Source of the DNA: Caryophanales bacterium
GTDB taxonomy: Bacteria; Bacillota_I; Bacilli_A; RFN20; CAG-826
Reading direction: 5' to 3'
Assembly: GCA_028726925.1 (NCBI GenBank)
Contig: JAQYPI010000071.1
Location: forward strand, 1 to 15,929
Length of the DNA: 15,929 nt
Shown here: positions 6,752 through 14,742 of the stretch, piece by piece
Layout: each line of letters begins with the position of its first letter
Position numbering within the stretch: the first letter of the stretch is position 1
Notes under the pieces: model-generated
Databases searched by the model: none
Seen by the model: only the letters and a program-made list of their open reading frames with translations
What the model was told of the DNA's origin: nothing
Program-made: the position numbers and the translations under genes

Positions 6752-7079
6752 TAATCATATCCTCCGTTAACGTTCGATAGGCATCCGCTTGCTGATCTCC
6801 CGGAAGGAGGGATGCCTCTTTCGCGCGCTTCGCCCACGCCTCCTTCTTGGCGAGGAGGCCGAGGCGAGACTCGAATTCCTCCAGTTTCGCGATGGTTTTC
6901 TTGATGGCGTCACTCACGGCCGCGCGGCTCGTCCCCGTCTCTTCGGAGATTTCCCCGAGGGAAAGGTCGAACCGGTAATAATCGTCCACAGCCTCGCGCT
7001 GCTTGTCCGTGAGCAAAGGCTCGTAAATCGAAAGGAGGGCGAGGACGCGATTCCGCTCCGCAAGGAAGGGCTCATTCAT
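6741..7079 (-). CDS. ylxM: SRP-associated HTH protein YlxM (UPF0122)
   Basis: YlxM is a small sigma-70 region 4-like helix-turn-helix protein that binds the SRP complex and modulates Ffh/FtsY GTPase activity in Firmicutes; it is nearly always encoded next to ffh. The 112-aa product has LLSIYEPLLTDKQREAVDDY (residues 15-34), then DLSLGEISEETGTSRAAVSDAIKKT (38-62), a clear helix-turn-helix, followed by a charged helix. I start it at the ATG at 7079, which has GGAGGGG six nt upstream and overlaps the ftsY end by 8 bp; the open frame runs further upstream only as ftsY shadow. It overlaps the ffh start by 11 bp, so ftsY-ylxM-ffh are translationally linked. Confidence 0.93.
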   Translation of the reverse strand: MNEPFLAERNRVLALLSIYEPLLTDKQREAVDDYYRFDLSLGEISEETGTSRAAVSDAIKKTIAKLEEFESRLGLLAKKEAWAKRAKEASLLPGDQQADAYRTLTEDMIIGL

Positions 7080-8079
7080 GGGCTTCCCCTCCAAGTAAAA
7101 GGCCATAGAGATATTTGTCGAGGTCGAATTCCTGCAAATCCTCCATCCTTTCGCCCAAACCGAGGAAACGGACGGGGATGCCAAGCTCGTCCCGGATCGA
7201 GAGGATGATGCCCCCTTTCGAGGTTCCATCCATCTTTGTAATGACGATGCCCGTGAGGTCGGTGACTTCCTTGAAGGCCTTGGCTTGGAGGACGCCGTTT
7301 TGCCCCGTGGTCCCGTCGATGACCAAGAAAGACTCCTGAGGGGCCCCCTCAATTTCCCTCCCGAGGACGCGGCGGATCTTCGCGAGCTCTTGCATCAAGT
7401 TCGCCTTCGTCTGAAGGCGCCCCGCGGTGTCGACGATCAAGAGATCGATGCCATGTTCTTTGGCGTAACGCGCCCCGTCATAAGCGACGGAAGCGGGATC
7501 GCTTTCCGGCTTTCCCGTGACGATCGGGCACCCGAGCCGTTCTGCCCAAACGCGCAATTGCTCGACCGCGCCCGCGCGGAACGTGTCGCCCGCGGCGAGC
7601 AAGACGGATTTGCCTTGGTGGAGATAGCGATAAGCGAGTTTCGCGATCGTCGTGGTCTTGCCAACCCCGTTGACGCCACAAACGAGGAGGACCGTGGGGC
7701 CGTTTTCCGCGAAAGAGATCTCGTTTTGGATGACGTCTCCCTTGGTCGCATAACCGACGAACATCTCGTCCACGAGCATCTCGTTGACTTGCTTGGGTTC
7801 GAAAATCTTTTCTTTGGTCGCCTTGTCTAGAAGCGCTTCGCACAAGCGGATGGAAAGATCGACGCCGACGTCGGATTCGATCAGGATTTCCTCGAGTTCC
7901 TCGAAATAATCCGAATCGATCTTCGCGTAACGCTTGCTGAGCGCGTCGAGGCGGGACGCGAAGTTCTTGCGGCTTTTCTCAAGGCCTTTGGAATAGATGT
8001 CCCTGGACTCTTTCTCGGCGGAAGGGGCGTTATTCTCCTTTTTGCCGAATTTGCTTTTCAAAAACGCGAACAAACCCAC
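7072..8079 (-). CDS. ftsY: SRP receptor GTPase FtsY
   Basis: Membrane-associated receptor that docks the SRP-ribosome complex at the Sec translocon. It is 335 aa from the start chosen here. The N-terminus is a short membrane-targeting helix (GLFAFLKSKFGKK) with no long acidic A domain, as in other Gram-positive FtsY. The NG domain shows GVNGVGKTTT (residues 135-144), GDTFRAGAVEQLRVW (164-178), DTAGRLQTK (217-225), TKMDGTSKGG (281-290) and FLGLGERMEDLQEFD. I prefer the GTG at 8079 because GGAGGG lies six nt upstream; an in-frame TTG at 8085 touches that ribosome binding site and overlaps the rnc stop. No smc gene lies between rnc and ftsY. Confidence 0.97.
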   Translation of the reverse strand: MGLFAFLKSKFGKKENNAPSAEKESRDIYSKGLEKSRKNFASRLDALSKRYAKIDSDYFEELEEILIESDVGVDLSIRLCEALLDKATKEKIFEPKQVNEMLVDEMFVGYATKGDVIQNEISFAENGPTVLLVCGVNGVGKTTTIAKLAYRYLHQGKSVLLAAGDTFRAGAVEQLRVWAERLGCPIVTGKPESDPASVAYDGARYAKEHGIDLLIVDTAGRLQTKANLMQELAKIRRVLGREIEGAPQESFLVIDGTTGQNGVLQAKAFKEVTDLTGIVITKMDGTSKGGIILSIRDELGIPVRFLGLGERMEDLQEFDLDKYLYGLLLGGEAHE

Positions 8080-8081
8080 GA

Positions 8082-8798
8082 TCAACCCTCCTGCAGAACG
8101 CTCAATTTCTCCAAAGCGTTCTTCGCGGCGGCCATCTCGGCGGCCTTCTTGTTCTTCCCTTCGCCGCGACCGAGCTCAAGGCCGTCGAAATAGACGGCGG
8201 AAACGAAATTGCTATCCTGGGCGGGTCCGTCCCGGCGGAGGAGCTTATAGACGATGGAGACCGCCCCATCCGCCTGAAGGTGCTGTTGAAGGGCGGACTT
8301 GGGGTCGAGTTCGATCTTCGCGGCGGCGATGTCCTTTTCGTAGAGGCCGTGAAGGAAATGACGGACGAACGTGTACCCTTGATCGAGGAATAGGGCCCCG
8401 ACGAAAGCCTCGAACACGTTCTCGAGGAGGGCGCGCTCGGCCTTGCTCATCGCATTGGGGTCGTTCGGATCTTTCTCGAGGACGAAACTGCCCCCGACGC
8501 GAATGTATTCATCGAGGCCGATTTGCTTGCAAAGGGCGGCTTCGTGCGCCGACATGACCATCTGGTTCTTGATCTGGGTGAGCCCCCCTTCATGCATCTC
8601 GGGATGCAAGGTATAGCAAAGTTCCGAAACGACCATGCCGACGACGGAGTCGCCCAGGAATTCGAGCCGTTCGTAGTCGACGTGCTTCGTGTCGGCATCG
8701 GAATTGCAGGAAGGGTGGGTGAACGCCAAGGCGTAAAGGGTTTCGTCCTTGGGAAGGATTCCGTAGGTACGGAACAAGCGGGAAAATGGGGATGACAT
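8082..8798 (-). CDS. rnc: Ribonuclease III
   Basis: Cuts double-stranded RNA, including 30S rRNA precursor stems. It is 238 aa from the start chosen here (241 aa from the ATG at 8807). The catalytic domain has the signature ERLEFLGDSVVGM and the second acidic helix ENVFEAFVGALFLDQG; the C-terminal dsRBD runs from DPKSALQQHLQA to GRGEGKNKKAAEMAAAKNALEKL. Neither ATG has a Shine-Dalgarno. A perfect TATAAT overlaps the 8807 ATG and lies 7 nt before the 8798 ATG, so a transcript starting there would begin at 8798 without a leader. If the gene is read only by run-through from recG, 8807 remains possible. The stop lies 2 nt before the ftsY GTG. Confidence 0.96.
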   Translation of the reverse strand: MSSPFSRLFRTYGILPKDETLYALAFTHPSCNSDADTKHVDYERLEFLGDSVVGMVVSELCYTLHPEMHEGGLTQIKNQMVMSAHEAALCKQIGLDEYIRVGGSFVLEKDPNDPNAMSKAERALLENVFEAFVGALFLDQGYTFVRHFLHGLYEKDIAAAKIELDPKSALQQHLQADGAVSIVYKLLRRDGPAQDSNFVSAVYFDGLELGRGEGKNKKAAEMAAAKNALEKLSVLQEG

Positions 8799-8805
8799 AG
8801 AAACC

Positions 8806-8811
8806 ATTATA
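8806..8811 (-). promoter_or_regulatory. -10 box of a putative leaderless rnc promoter
   Basis: Perfect TATAAT on the minus strand, seven nt before the ATG at 8798. The -35 side is weak: TTGTAA would need a 19-nt spacer and falls inside the palindrome at 8823-8840. Treat as a probable internal promoter. Confidence 0.5.
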
Positions 8812-8822
8812 CAGGATAGGCG

Positions 8823-8840
8823 AATCTTGTTTACAAGATT
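8823..8840. promoter_or_regulatory. 18-bp perfect palindrome at the recG-rnc junction
   Basis: AATCTTGT, two T, ACAAGATT: an inverted repeat of 8+8 bp covering the recG stop codon and the -35 region of the rnc promoter. No T-run follows it on either strand, so it does not look like a terminator. A dimeric repressor operator is the natural reading; no regulator is identified. Confidence 0.45.
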
Positions 8841-10842
8841 AGGCCAAAGAGGAAATCGCCGTCTCTTTTTCGAGGGCCTCCACGAAGGGCCGGTAAGCCG
8901 GGAGGTTCCGATGAACGAGGATCTCGGCGGCGTCTTCCCGCGCGCATTCGAAGAGGCGAAGATCCTCGTAGATATTCACGAAACGGAAGGACGGCATCCC
9001 GGATTGTCGCAAGCCCGAGACCTCGCCCGGACCGCGCATCTTGAGATCGGCTTCGGCGATTTTGAAACCGTCGCTAGTTCTCGTCAAAACGCCGAGTTTG
9101 GCTTTTTCCTTCTCGTCGCTTCCCCCATACACGAGCAAGCACGTCGCCTCGTCCCCGCCGCGACCAATCCTACCGCGTAGCTGATGCAGAGAAGAAAGGC
9201 CGAAATGGGTGGCCCCATAGACGATCATGAGGTTCGCTTCCTTCACGTCGATGCCGACCTCGACGACGGAAGTCGAGACCAAAATCGGATAGACGCCCTC
9301 CTTGAATTTGGCGATGACGCTTTCCTTTTCTTCCGCGGGCATCCTCCCGTGGAGAAGGCCGACAAGCCCCGGATAAAGGGATTTGAAAGAGGAATAAACC
9401 CCTTCCGCGGAAAGCTCGCCCTCCTCCCGATTCTCGATCTGGGGGGCGATGACGAAGACGCGGTGGCCCGAGGAGACCGAGTCGGAAACCGCGGAAAAGA
9501 TCTCGCGGGCGTTTGGTTTGACGATTTTCGTGACGACGCGTCGTTCCTTCGCGGGGAATTCCGAAAGCACGGAAACGTCAAGATCCCCATAGAGCGTGAG
9601 GGACAGGGTACGGGGAATCGGGGTCGCGGACATCAAAAGGACGTCTGCCCCATCCCCTTTTTCGCAGAGCAATCGGCGTTGGTTGACGCCGAATTTATGC
9701 TGCTCGTCGATGACGACGAAACCGAGATCCGCGTAAGACACCCCCTCGGAAAAGAGGGCGTGGGTTCCGACGGCGACATCGATGCTCCCATCCTTCAAGC
9801 CCTGCAAAACCGCCTTGCGGTCCGAGGGAGCCATGGCCCCGACGAGAAGGCCGACTTTCACCGACGTCGAGGCGTATAGGTTTCGAAGGGATTCGTAATG
9901 CTGCCTCGCGAGCGCGTCGGTCGGGGCGAGGATCGCTCCTTGCTTTCCCCGGCAGGAATTCCCATAGAGAAGGATGGCGGCGACCAAGGTCTTTCCCGTC
10001 CCGACATCCCCTTGCAGGAGGCGGTACATAAGCTCCGGGGCGTTCATATCGGTGAGGCCTTCCCGCACCGCTTTCTTTTGGTCGCCCGTCAAAGGATACG
10101 GAAGGGAGCGGACGAACGCGCCCACTTCATGAAAATCGATGGATTTGGGCGGGGACAATCGTTGAATTTTGTTCGCGGAACGAATCAATTGGTTCTTGAG
10201 ACTGAAAGAGAGGGCTTCCTCATATTTGAGGACCCGTTGCCCTTGGTGGATGTCTTCCGGGCAAGAGGGAAAATGGCACTTGGCCAAGGCGTCGTAATGG
10301 GACACGAGCCGGTATTTCTCGCGAAGAGGGGCGGGGACGACATCGGGCACTTTCCCTTTTTCGACCTCGAGCGCCCGTTTGACGAGTTGGCGCCAAGAAT
10401 GCTCTGGATAATCGCTTGGCAAGGAATAAACGGGCACGATCGCTTTTTCCGAGGGAATCCGGCCCGGCTTCATGCTGATGAGGTTCAGGCAATGGCCTTC
10501 CGCGTCGTAAGAGCCTTTGATGGTGTATTCCTGGTCCGTGTCGATCGTCTTGGCGAGCCAATGACGGTTCCAAGCCTCGATCTCGAAATCCTGGTTCCCC
10601 TCGTAAGAACGGAACAGGAAACGGACGAGGCTCGCTTTCGCGAATTTCCGAAGGTCCGGGCGGAGGATGACTTTGCCGAAAAGAACCACCTTCTCCTTGT
10701 CCTGCAAATGCCGGAGGGCGGAGGCGGGGGTATAGAAAAAGGAATCGTAACGACGAGGCAGATGGGAAATCACGTCGCGGGGGGAAGAGATCCCCATCTC
10801 CTGCAAAAGCCAGTTCAGCCGGGCGGAATTCGTGAGTTTCAA
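8839..10842 (-). CDS. recG: ATP-dependent DNA helicase RecG
   Basis: Branch-migrates replication forks and Holliday junctions. It is 667 aa from the start chosen here, typical for the family. The N-terminal wedge region contains ISHLPRRYDSF (residues 25-35). The helicase core has GDVGTGKT (278-285, Walker A), DEQHKFG (379-385, DExH), SATPIPRT (405-412), STSVVEVGIDV (523-533) and QLRGRIGRG (554-562). The TRG region after it includes GFKIAEADLKMRGPGE (592-607). I start it at the TTG at 10842: AGGAGAGG lies four nt before it, and the upstream open frame overlaps the previous gene's coding region. The TTG overlaps the TGA of the membrane-protein gene (TTGA). RecG usually has a longer N-terminus with a clear GVG motif; here that part is short. 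Confidence 0.97.
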   Translation of the reverse strand: MKLTNSARLNWLLQEMGISSPRDVISHLPRRYDSFFYTPASALRHLQDKEKVVLFGKVILRPDLRKFAKASLVRFLFRSYEGNQDFEIEAWNRHWLAKTIDTDQEYTIKGSYDAEGHCLNLISMKPGRIPSEKAIVPVYSLPSDYPEHSWRQLVKRALEVEKGKVPDVVPAPLREKYRLVSHYDALAKCHFPSCPEDIHQGQRVLKYEEALSFSLKNQLIRSANKIQRLSPPKSIDFHEVGAFVRSLPYPLTGDQKKAVREGLTDMNAPELMYRLLQGDVGTGKTLVAAILLYGNSCRGKQGAILAPTDALARQHYESLRNLYASTSVKVGLLVGAMAPSDRKAVLQGLKDGSIDVAVGTHALFSEGVSYADLGFVVIDEQHKFGVNQRRLLCEKGDGADVLLMSATPIPRTLSLTLYGDLDVSVLSEFPAKERRVVTKIVKPNAREIFSAVSDSVSSGHRVFVIAPQIENREEGELSAEGVYSSFKSLYPGLVGLLHGRMPAEEKESVIAKFKEGVYPILVSTSVVEVGIDVKEANLMIVYGATHFGLSSLHQLRGRIGRGGDEATCLLVYGGSDEKEKAKLGVLTRTSDGFKIAEADLKMRGPGEVSGLRQSGMPSFRFVNIYEDLRLFECAREDAAEILVHRNLPAYRPFVEALEKETAISSLA

Positions 10843-12929
10843 CGTTCCTCTCCTTCGACGGGTTTCTTCCTTTCCTTGCGCTTTTCCAAAGCCCAAGGAA
10901 CGATGTTGAGGGCGAGTAGGCCGACGATGGCCACGGGGAAAAGCGGAGAGAACACCTGGTAGGAAACCGTTCCGACCCAGCGAAGATTCGCTTCATAGAC
11001 GCCTTTTTCGAGGCGGAAAGAAACAAGACCGTCCACGTATTCGCCCTTCACTTTTAGGGAACGGTCGCCGCGAAGCTCAAGGACATAACCATCGTAATAG
11101 AATTGCGGGAGTTGGACCAAGGCTTCTTCCGTATCGATCCGGACATCGAAGGTCGCCTGCGGCGAATTGAGCGACGTGATCACGAACTGGCCGGACCCCT
11201 CGAGGAAGGCGGGGTCGAGATAATCCTCCATCGTGAATTGGTAGGATTCGCTTGGGTTATTGATGTCTTTGTAAATCTCAGAATAGAGGGAATTCGGGTA
11301 TTCGCTTTCGTGATGGTAGCCTTTAATGAACACCATGGGGACGTATTCGTTTTGGCTGCCCATGGACTTTTGGGCCTGAACCATGGCCATCGTCGGCTCC
11401 TCGCGAACGGAACCGGTGTAATTCACGAAGCGCTTGTCAATCGGTCCCATGCAGGACAGGAAGGAAAGCGTCATGAGAATGGCAAGACCCCCACGCGTGA
11501 CGTTCGAACGGGATACCGGGCGCACGAGATAGGCGATGACGAGGATGGCAAGGAAAAGAACGGCGCTCCAAAAACGCCAGGCGAACTGAGCATTGAGGAA
11601 GATGGCGGGAAGGATTTCCCAAATCCCGGGGACGTAGACGCAAAGGAACGAGAAAAGGAAGAAGACGATGACCCAATAGAATTCGGGTTGGCGCATCGTT
11701 TTTTGATAATCGATACGCACGGTCTCTTTGGCGATGGTTTCTTCTTTCGAGATGCCGATGAGCAAAAGGCTAACCGCGAACAAGGGGATGACGAGGAAGC
11801 ATTCTTGGCGGGAGGAGAATAATAAGCTTAGCAAGCTCGCCATGGCCCCGAGAACCGCGCCGAGATACGTGTAGCGCTTCCGGGACAAGAACACCATGAG
11901 AAACACGCCAAGAGCCCCAAAGAAGCCGAAGGCGACGTAATCCTGGACCCAAGAGCCCCACGTCTCGTTCCCCGGATTCGGGAAATTGTAGAGATCGAGC
12001 CAATTGGGACGGAGGAATCCGGAGAACTGGGAGGAGTGGGCGATAGACCCTTGCAAGTGGGCGACGTTCGTCCACATGCGGATGGGGTCAGAGACGATGT
12101 AAAGGCCGCTGCCGAGGTAAGAAAGCATCGGGAAGAAATACCACCCGATCAGCCCAAAGACGAGCAGGACCGAGACGACCCCGTAAAGAATCGCCTTCTT
12201 GTCGTGAAAGAACGGGACGATCCAGCGGTAGGAAACGAGGAGATACACCGCGGCCGCGAGAACGAAGACGAGAGCAGTGAAAGGATGGGACAAAACAAGG
12301 CACGAAACGCCAAGGACGCAGCAAGTGAATGCCTTGGGGGTGAATTCCTTGTCAATCAGGCTTTGAACGCCGAGGAAGAGTAGCGGCGCGAAAGCCATCG
12401 CGACCGCCTCGGGATAAGCCGCCCGGTAAAGGACGCAGTTGATGCGATACGGGGAGAAGATGAAGCAAAACCCGAGCATCAAGGCGCAGAGGTCATCCTT
12501 GCAGATGCGACGGCACAGGCAATAGGTCCAAGTCCCGCCTGCGAAGGTCGTCGCGATGGTCATGATCTTCAATCCCCAATTGATGGAAATGAAAGGGAAA
12601 ACGGTGTGGAGGATCGCCACGAAATAATGGGACAACGGGCCGTAGAAAAGATAGGTCCCGAGCCCCAGATTCCCCATCAACGCGTGAGATGGGGAATTGA
12701 GGCCGAAATAGCCGTTTTGGAAACCAAGGCTGAGATCGAAGGGCCAAAGGCGATGCCAAAGCGAATCATCGCCCCCTTGGATGGCGTCCCCGGTCTCAAA
12801 GAAGATGGCAAACGGGATGAAGGAGGCGACGAAAAGCAAGGCGTAAGGAAGGATTTTGGACAGGATATCCCAAATCCGTTTCTCCTGACGAGGGATCGGA
12901 CGCCCGTCGTCGCGCATCGCGTTCAGCAT
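10839..12929 (-). CDS. Polytopic membrane protein, PTPS-related/YfhO-like (GT-C type)
   Basis: A 696-aa membrane protein with many hydrophobic segments (first about 27-45, last about 661-680) and a soluble part near the C-terminus (about 500-655). After the first helix comes GGDDSLWHRLWPFDLSLGFQ (residues 52-71), followed by LGTYLFYGPLSHYF (90-103). This acidic/His motif and the FY.PLS.Y box are typical of the membrane region annotated as '6-pyruvoyl-tetrahydropterin synthase-related' and of GT-C-like glycosyltransferases. Also family-like are NAQFAWRFWS (446-455) and LPQFYYDGYVLELRGD (607-622) before the terminal helix. It probably transfers or modifies an envelope glycan or lipid-linked sugar; the substrate is unknown. 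The ATG at 12929 has no Shine-Dalgarno but a TATAAT 6 nt upstream. Its stop overlaps the recG TTG. Confidence 0.85.
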   Translation of the reverse strand: MLNAMRDDGRPIPRQEKRIWDILSKILPYALLFVASFIPFAIFFETGDAIQGGDDSLWHRLWPFDLSLGFQNGYFGLNSPSHALMGNLGLGTYLFYGPLSHYFVAILHTVFPFISINWGLKIMTIATTFAGGTWTYCLCRRICKDDLCALMLGFCFIFSPYRINCVLYRAAYPEAVAMAFAPLLFLGVQSLIDKEFTPKAFTCCVLGVSCLVLSHPFTALVFVLAAAVYLLVSYRWIVPFFHDKKAILYGVVSVLLVFGLIGWYFFPMLSYLGSGLYIVSDPIRMWTNVAHLQGSIAHSSQFSGFLRPNWLDLYNFPNPGNETWGSWVQDYVAFGFFGALGVFLMVFLSRKRYTYLGAVLGAMASLLSLLFSSRQECFLVIPLFAVSLLLIGISKEETIAKETVRIDYQKTMRQPEFYWVIVFFLFSFLCVYVPGIWEILPAIFLNAQFAWRFWSAVLFLAILVIAYLVRPVSRSNVTRGGLAILMTLSFLSCMGPIDKRFVNYTGSVREEPTMAMVQAQKSMGSQNEYVPMVFIKGYHHESEYPNSLYSEIYKDINNPSESYQFTMEDYLDPAFLEGSGQFVITSLNSPQATFDVRIDTEEALVQLPQFYYDGYVLELRGDRSLKVKGEYVDGLVSFRLEKGVYEANLRWVGTVSYQVFSPLFPVAIVGLLALNIVPWALEKRKERKKPVEGEER

Positions 12930-12935
12930 GCTACC

Positions 12936-12941
12936 ATTATA
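12936..12941 (-). promoter_or_regulatory. -10 box of a putative leaderless promoter for the membrane-protein/recG run
   Basis: Perfect TATAAT on the minus strand, then six nt, then the ATG at 12929, so the predicted +1 falls on or next to the A of the start codon. A -35 is weak (TTCTTA at 16-nt spacing). It lies immediately after the fakA terminator, where a new transcript is expected. Confidence 0.6.
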
Positions 12942-12968
12942 GTGTCTTTCGCCGATTTAAGAAGACGT

Positions 12969-12996
12969 AAAAGGGCCCCTTCTAAAGAAGGAGCCC
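12969..12996 (-). terminator. Intrinsic terminator after fakA
   Basis: On the minus strand GGGCTCCTTC (12996-12987) pairs with GAAGGGGCCC (12982-12973), ten pairs with one T-G, around a TTTA loop. TTTT follows (12972-12969), then a pyrimidine-rich stretch. It sits 15 nt after the fakA stop and ends the Asp23-fakA unit. Confidence 0.8.
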
Positions 12997-13011
12997 TAAA
13001 CGTCGTTTGGG

Positions 13012-14742
13012 TTATTCGACCCCAATCAAATAGCTATATACGGGTTGCCCGCCTTGTTCGACGGTGAATTCGATATCCTCGCCGAATTTTTCCTTCATCT
13101 TGGCTTTGACGGCGGATACGGTTTCGGCATCGACGTCTTGGCCCACGAGGACGGTGATCATGTAGCTGTCCTCATCGACGAGATCGTCGAGAAGGTCGAA
13201 GAGGGCCTGCTCGCGATCCTTGACGCAGGAGACGATGCTCTTGTCCCGCATGGCCATGTAGTAATCCTTCGTCACGTGGACGCCTTCGATGTCCGTGTCG
13301 CGCACCGCGTAGGTGACAGAACCGGAACGGACGGTCTTGAGGGCGGCTTTCATTTCCTCGAAGGTCGCGTCAGCATCCTCGGATTCTGGGTTGAAGCACA
13401 TCGCGGAAACTAGGCCCTGGGGAATGGTCTTGGACGGGATGACCCGAGCGGAAACCTCGGTCCCTTCCATGACGTCGCAGGCTTGGGACGCCGCCATGAC
13501 GATGTTGGAGTTGTTCGGGAGCAGCAAGACCCGACGGGCGTGCGTCTTTTTGATCGCGCGGACGAAATCTTCCGTGGAAGGATTCATGGTTTGCCCGCCG
13601 CCGACGATGACGTCGACGCCGAGCTCCTTGAACATCCGATCAAGGCCTTCGCCGCAAGAAACGGCGACGAGGCCCATTTCCTTCTCGACGGAGATCGTTT
13701 CCTCCTCTTCCGGATCGGCTTTCTTCTCTTGGCGGCCGCGCTCGATGTTGGATGCCATGTCGGTCGCGACGTTGCCGTTTTCGATGTTGTGATGCTCTTC
13801 GGACATGTTCTCGATCGTGATGGTCAGGAATTCGCCGAATTGCTGAGCGTAATTGAGCATGTTGCCCGGGGTGAGGGTGTGGACGTGGACTTTGATGATG
13901 TCCTCGTCCCGGACCGTGACGAGGGATTTCCCGTGTTTCGCGAGGAATCCTTTGAAGTTCTTCTCGATGAACGGCTTCTTGCCATCTTCCCCCGGCTTGC
14001 CAAGGCGCAGGATGAACTGGGTGCAATATCCGTACCCCTCCTCGTCTTCCGAGAGCTTCGCCCCGGCATAGAGGGATTCGTTGGCCTCGCTTGGAGCCTG
14101 GCCGACGTCTTGGTTGCGTTCCACGACTTTCCCGCGAAGACCGAGAAGCATGCCCTCGAAAATGCGGACAAGACCCGCGCCGCCGCTATCGACGACGCCG
14201 ACTTCCTTGAGGACGGGAAGCAGATTCGGGGTGTTTTCTAGGGAGATGCGGGCTTGCTCGACGAAGTATTCCATCGCGTCCTCGATGCTCATGCTGGCCG
14301 TGGCTTTTTCGCTGAGAGCAGCGCTCGCTTCACGGACAACGGTGAGGATCGTGCCCTCGACCGGCTTCATGACCGCTTTATAGGCCACTTCCTTCGCGGA
14401 AAGGAACGCGTTCGCGAAATCCACCGCGTTGAGGAATTTCTTGTCTTTGAGGCCAAGGGAGAAGCCTTTGAAGATCTGCGAGGTGATGACGCCGGAATTC
14501 CCACGCGCACCCATGAGAAGGCCGCGGCTGAAACCCGTGCCAAGGCGGAACAGGTCGTCGTCTTCCGGGGCGTTCTGGATTTCCTTGACGCCTGAGGTGA
14601 CAGTCAGGTTCATGTTCATGCCCGTGTCACCGTCTGGAACCGGGAAGACGTTGAGTTGGTCGATCTCGGGATAATGGTTGTAAAGGTTGTTCGCGCCGGA
14701 GATCAGCATGCGCTTCAACGTTTTTGCATCGAGGCGTTTCAT
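13012..14742 (-). CDS. fakA: Fatty acid kinase catalytic subunit FakA (YloV, DAK2 domain)
   Basis: FakA phosphorylates fatty acids that are held by a FakB/DegV partner, producing acyl-phosphate for phospholipid synthesis. It has 576 aa. The N-terminal DhaL/DAK2 nucleotide-binding domain shows NVFPVPDGDTGMNMNLT (residues 31-47) with the metal-binding aspartates in PDGDTG, then ARGNSGVITSQIFKG (79-93) and GVVDSGGAGLVRIFEG (182-197). The middle region includes KVHVHTLTPGNMLNYAQQFG (284-303). The C-terminal domain has VIVGGGQTMNPSTEDFVRAI (378-397) and LLLPNNSNIVMAA, as in other FakA proteins. An acidic linker (about 313-355) separates the last two. The ATG overlaps the stop of the Asp23 gene (ATGA), with GGGAGG about ten nt upstream. 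No fakB is in the window. Confidence 0.94.
   Translation of the reverse strand: MKRLDAKTLKRMLISGANNLYNHYPEIDQLNVFPVPDGDTGMNMNLTVTSGVKEIQNAPEDDDLFRLGTGFSRGLLMGARGNSGVITSQIFKGFSLGLKDKKFLNAVDFANAFLSAKEVAYKAVMKPVEGTILTVVREASAALSEKATASMSIEDAMEYFVEQARISLENTPNLLPVLKEVGVVDSGGAGLVRIFEGMLLGLRGKVVERNQDVGQAPSEANESLYAGAKLSEDEEGYGYCTQFILRLGKPGEDGKKPFIEKNFKGFLAKHGKSLVTVRDEDIIKVHVHTLTPGNMLNYAQQFGEFLTITIENMSEEHHNIENGNVATDMASNIERGRQEKKADPEEEETISVEKEMGLVAVSCGEGLDRMFKELGVDVIVGGGQTMNPSTEDFVRAIKKTHARRVLLLPNNSNIVMAASQACDVMEGTEVSARVIPSKTIPQGLVSAMCFNPESEDADATFEEMKAALKTVRSGSVTYAVRDTDIEGVHVTKDYYMAMRDKSIVSCVKDREQALFDLLDDLVDEDSYMITVLVGQDVDAETVSAVKAKMKEKFGEDIEFTVEQGGQPVYSYLIGVE

Noticed and set aside
5111..6754. A 547-codon open frame on the plus strand, antisense to ffh and the start of the unknown protein gene
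   Set aside because: It is a mirror of the codon bias of ffh; its translation has no recognisable domain and it has no ribosome binding site. Ffh on the other strand is unmistakable.
6741..7352. A longer ylxM frame starting near 7352
   Set aside because: The extra N-terminus is out-of-frame ftsY sequence; the ATG at 7079 has a strong ribosome binding site and gives the family length.
8080..8085. TTG at 8085 as ftsY start
   Set aside because: It directly abuts the GGAGGG site, leaving no spacing, while the GTG at 8079 has the ideal six nt. It cannot be fully excluded.
9898..10962. A 354-codon plus-strand open frame opposite recG
   Set aside because: Antisense shadow of a well-defined RecG, with no ribosome binding site or domain.
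13483..14241. A 252-codon plus-strand open frame opposite fakA
   Set aside because: Acidic, low-complexity shadow of fakA codons; no domain recognised.
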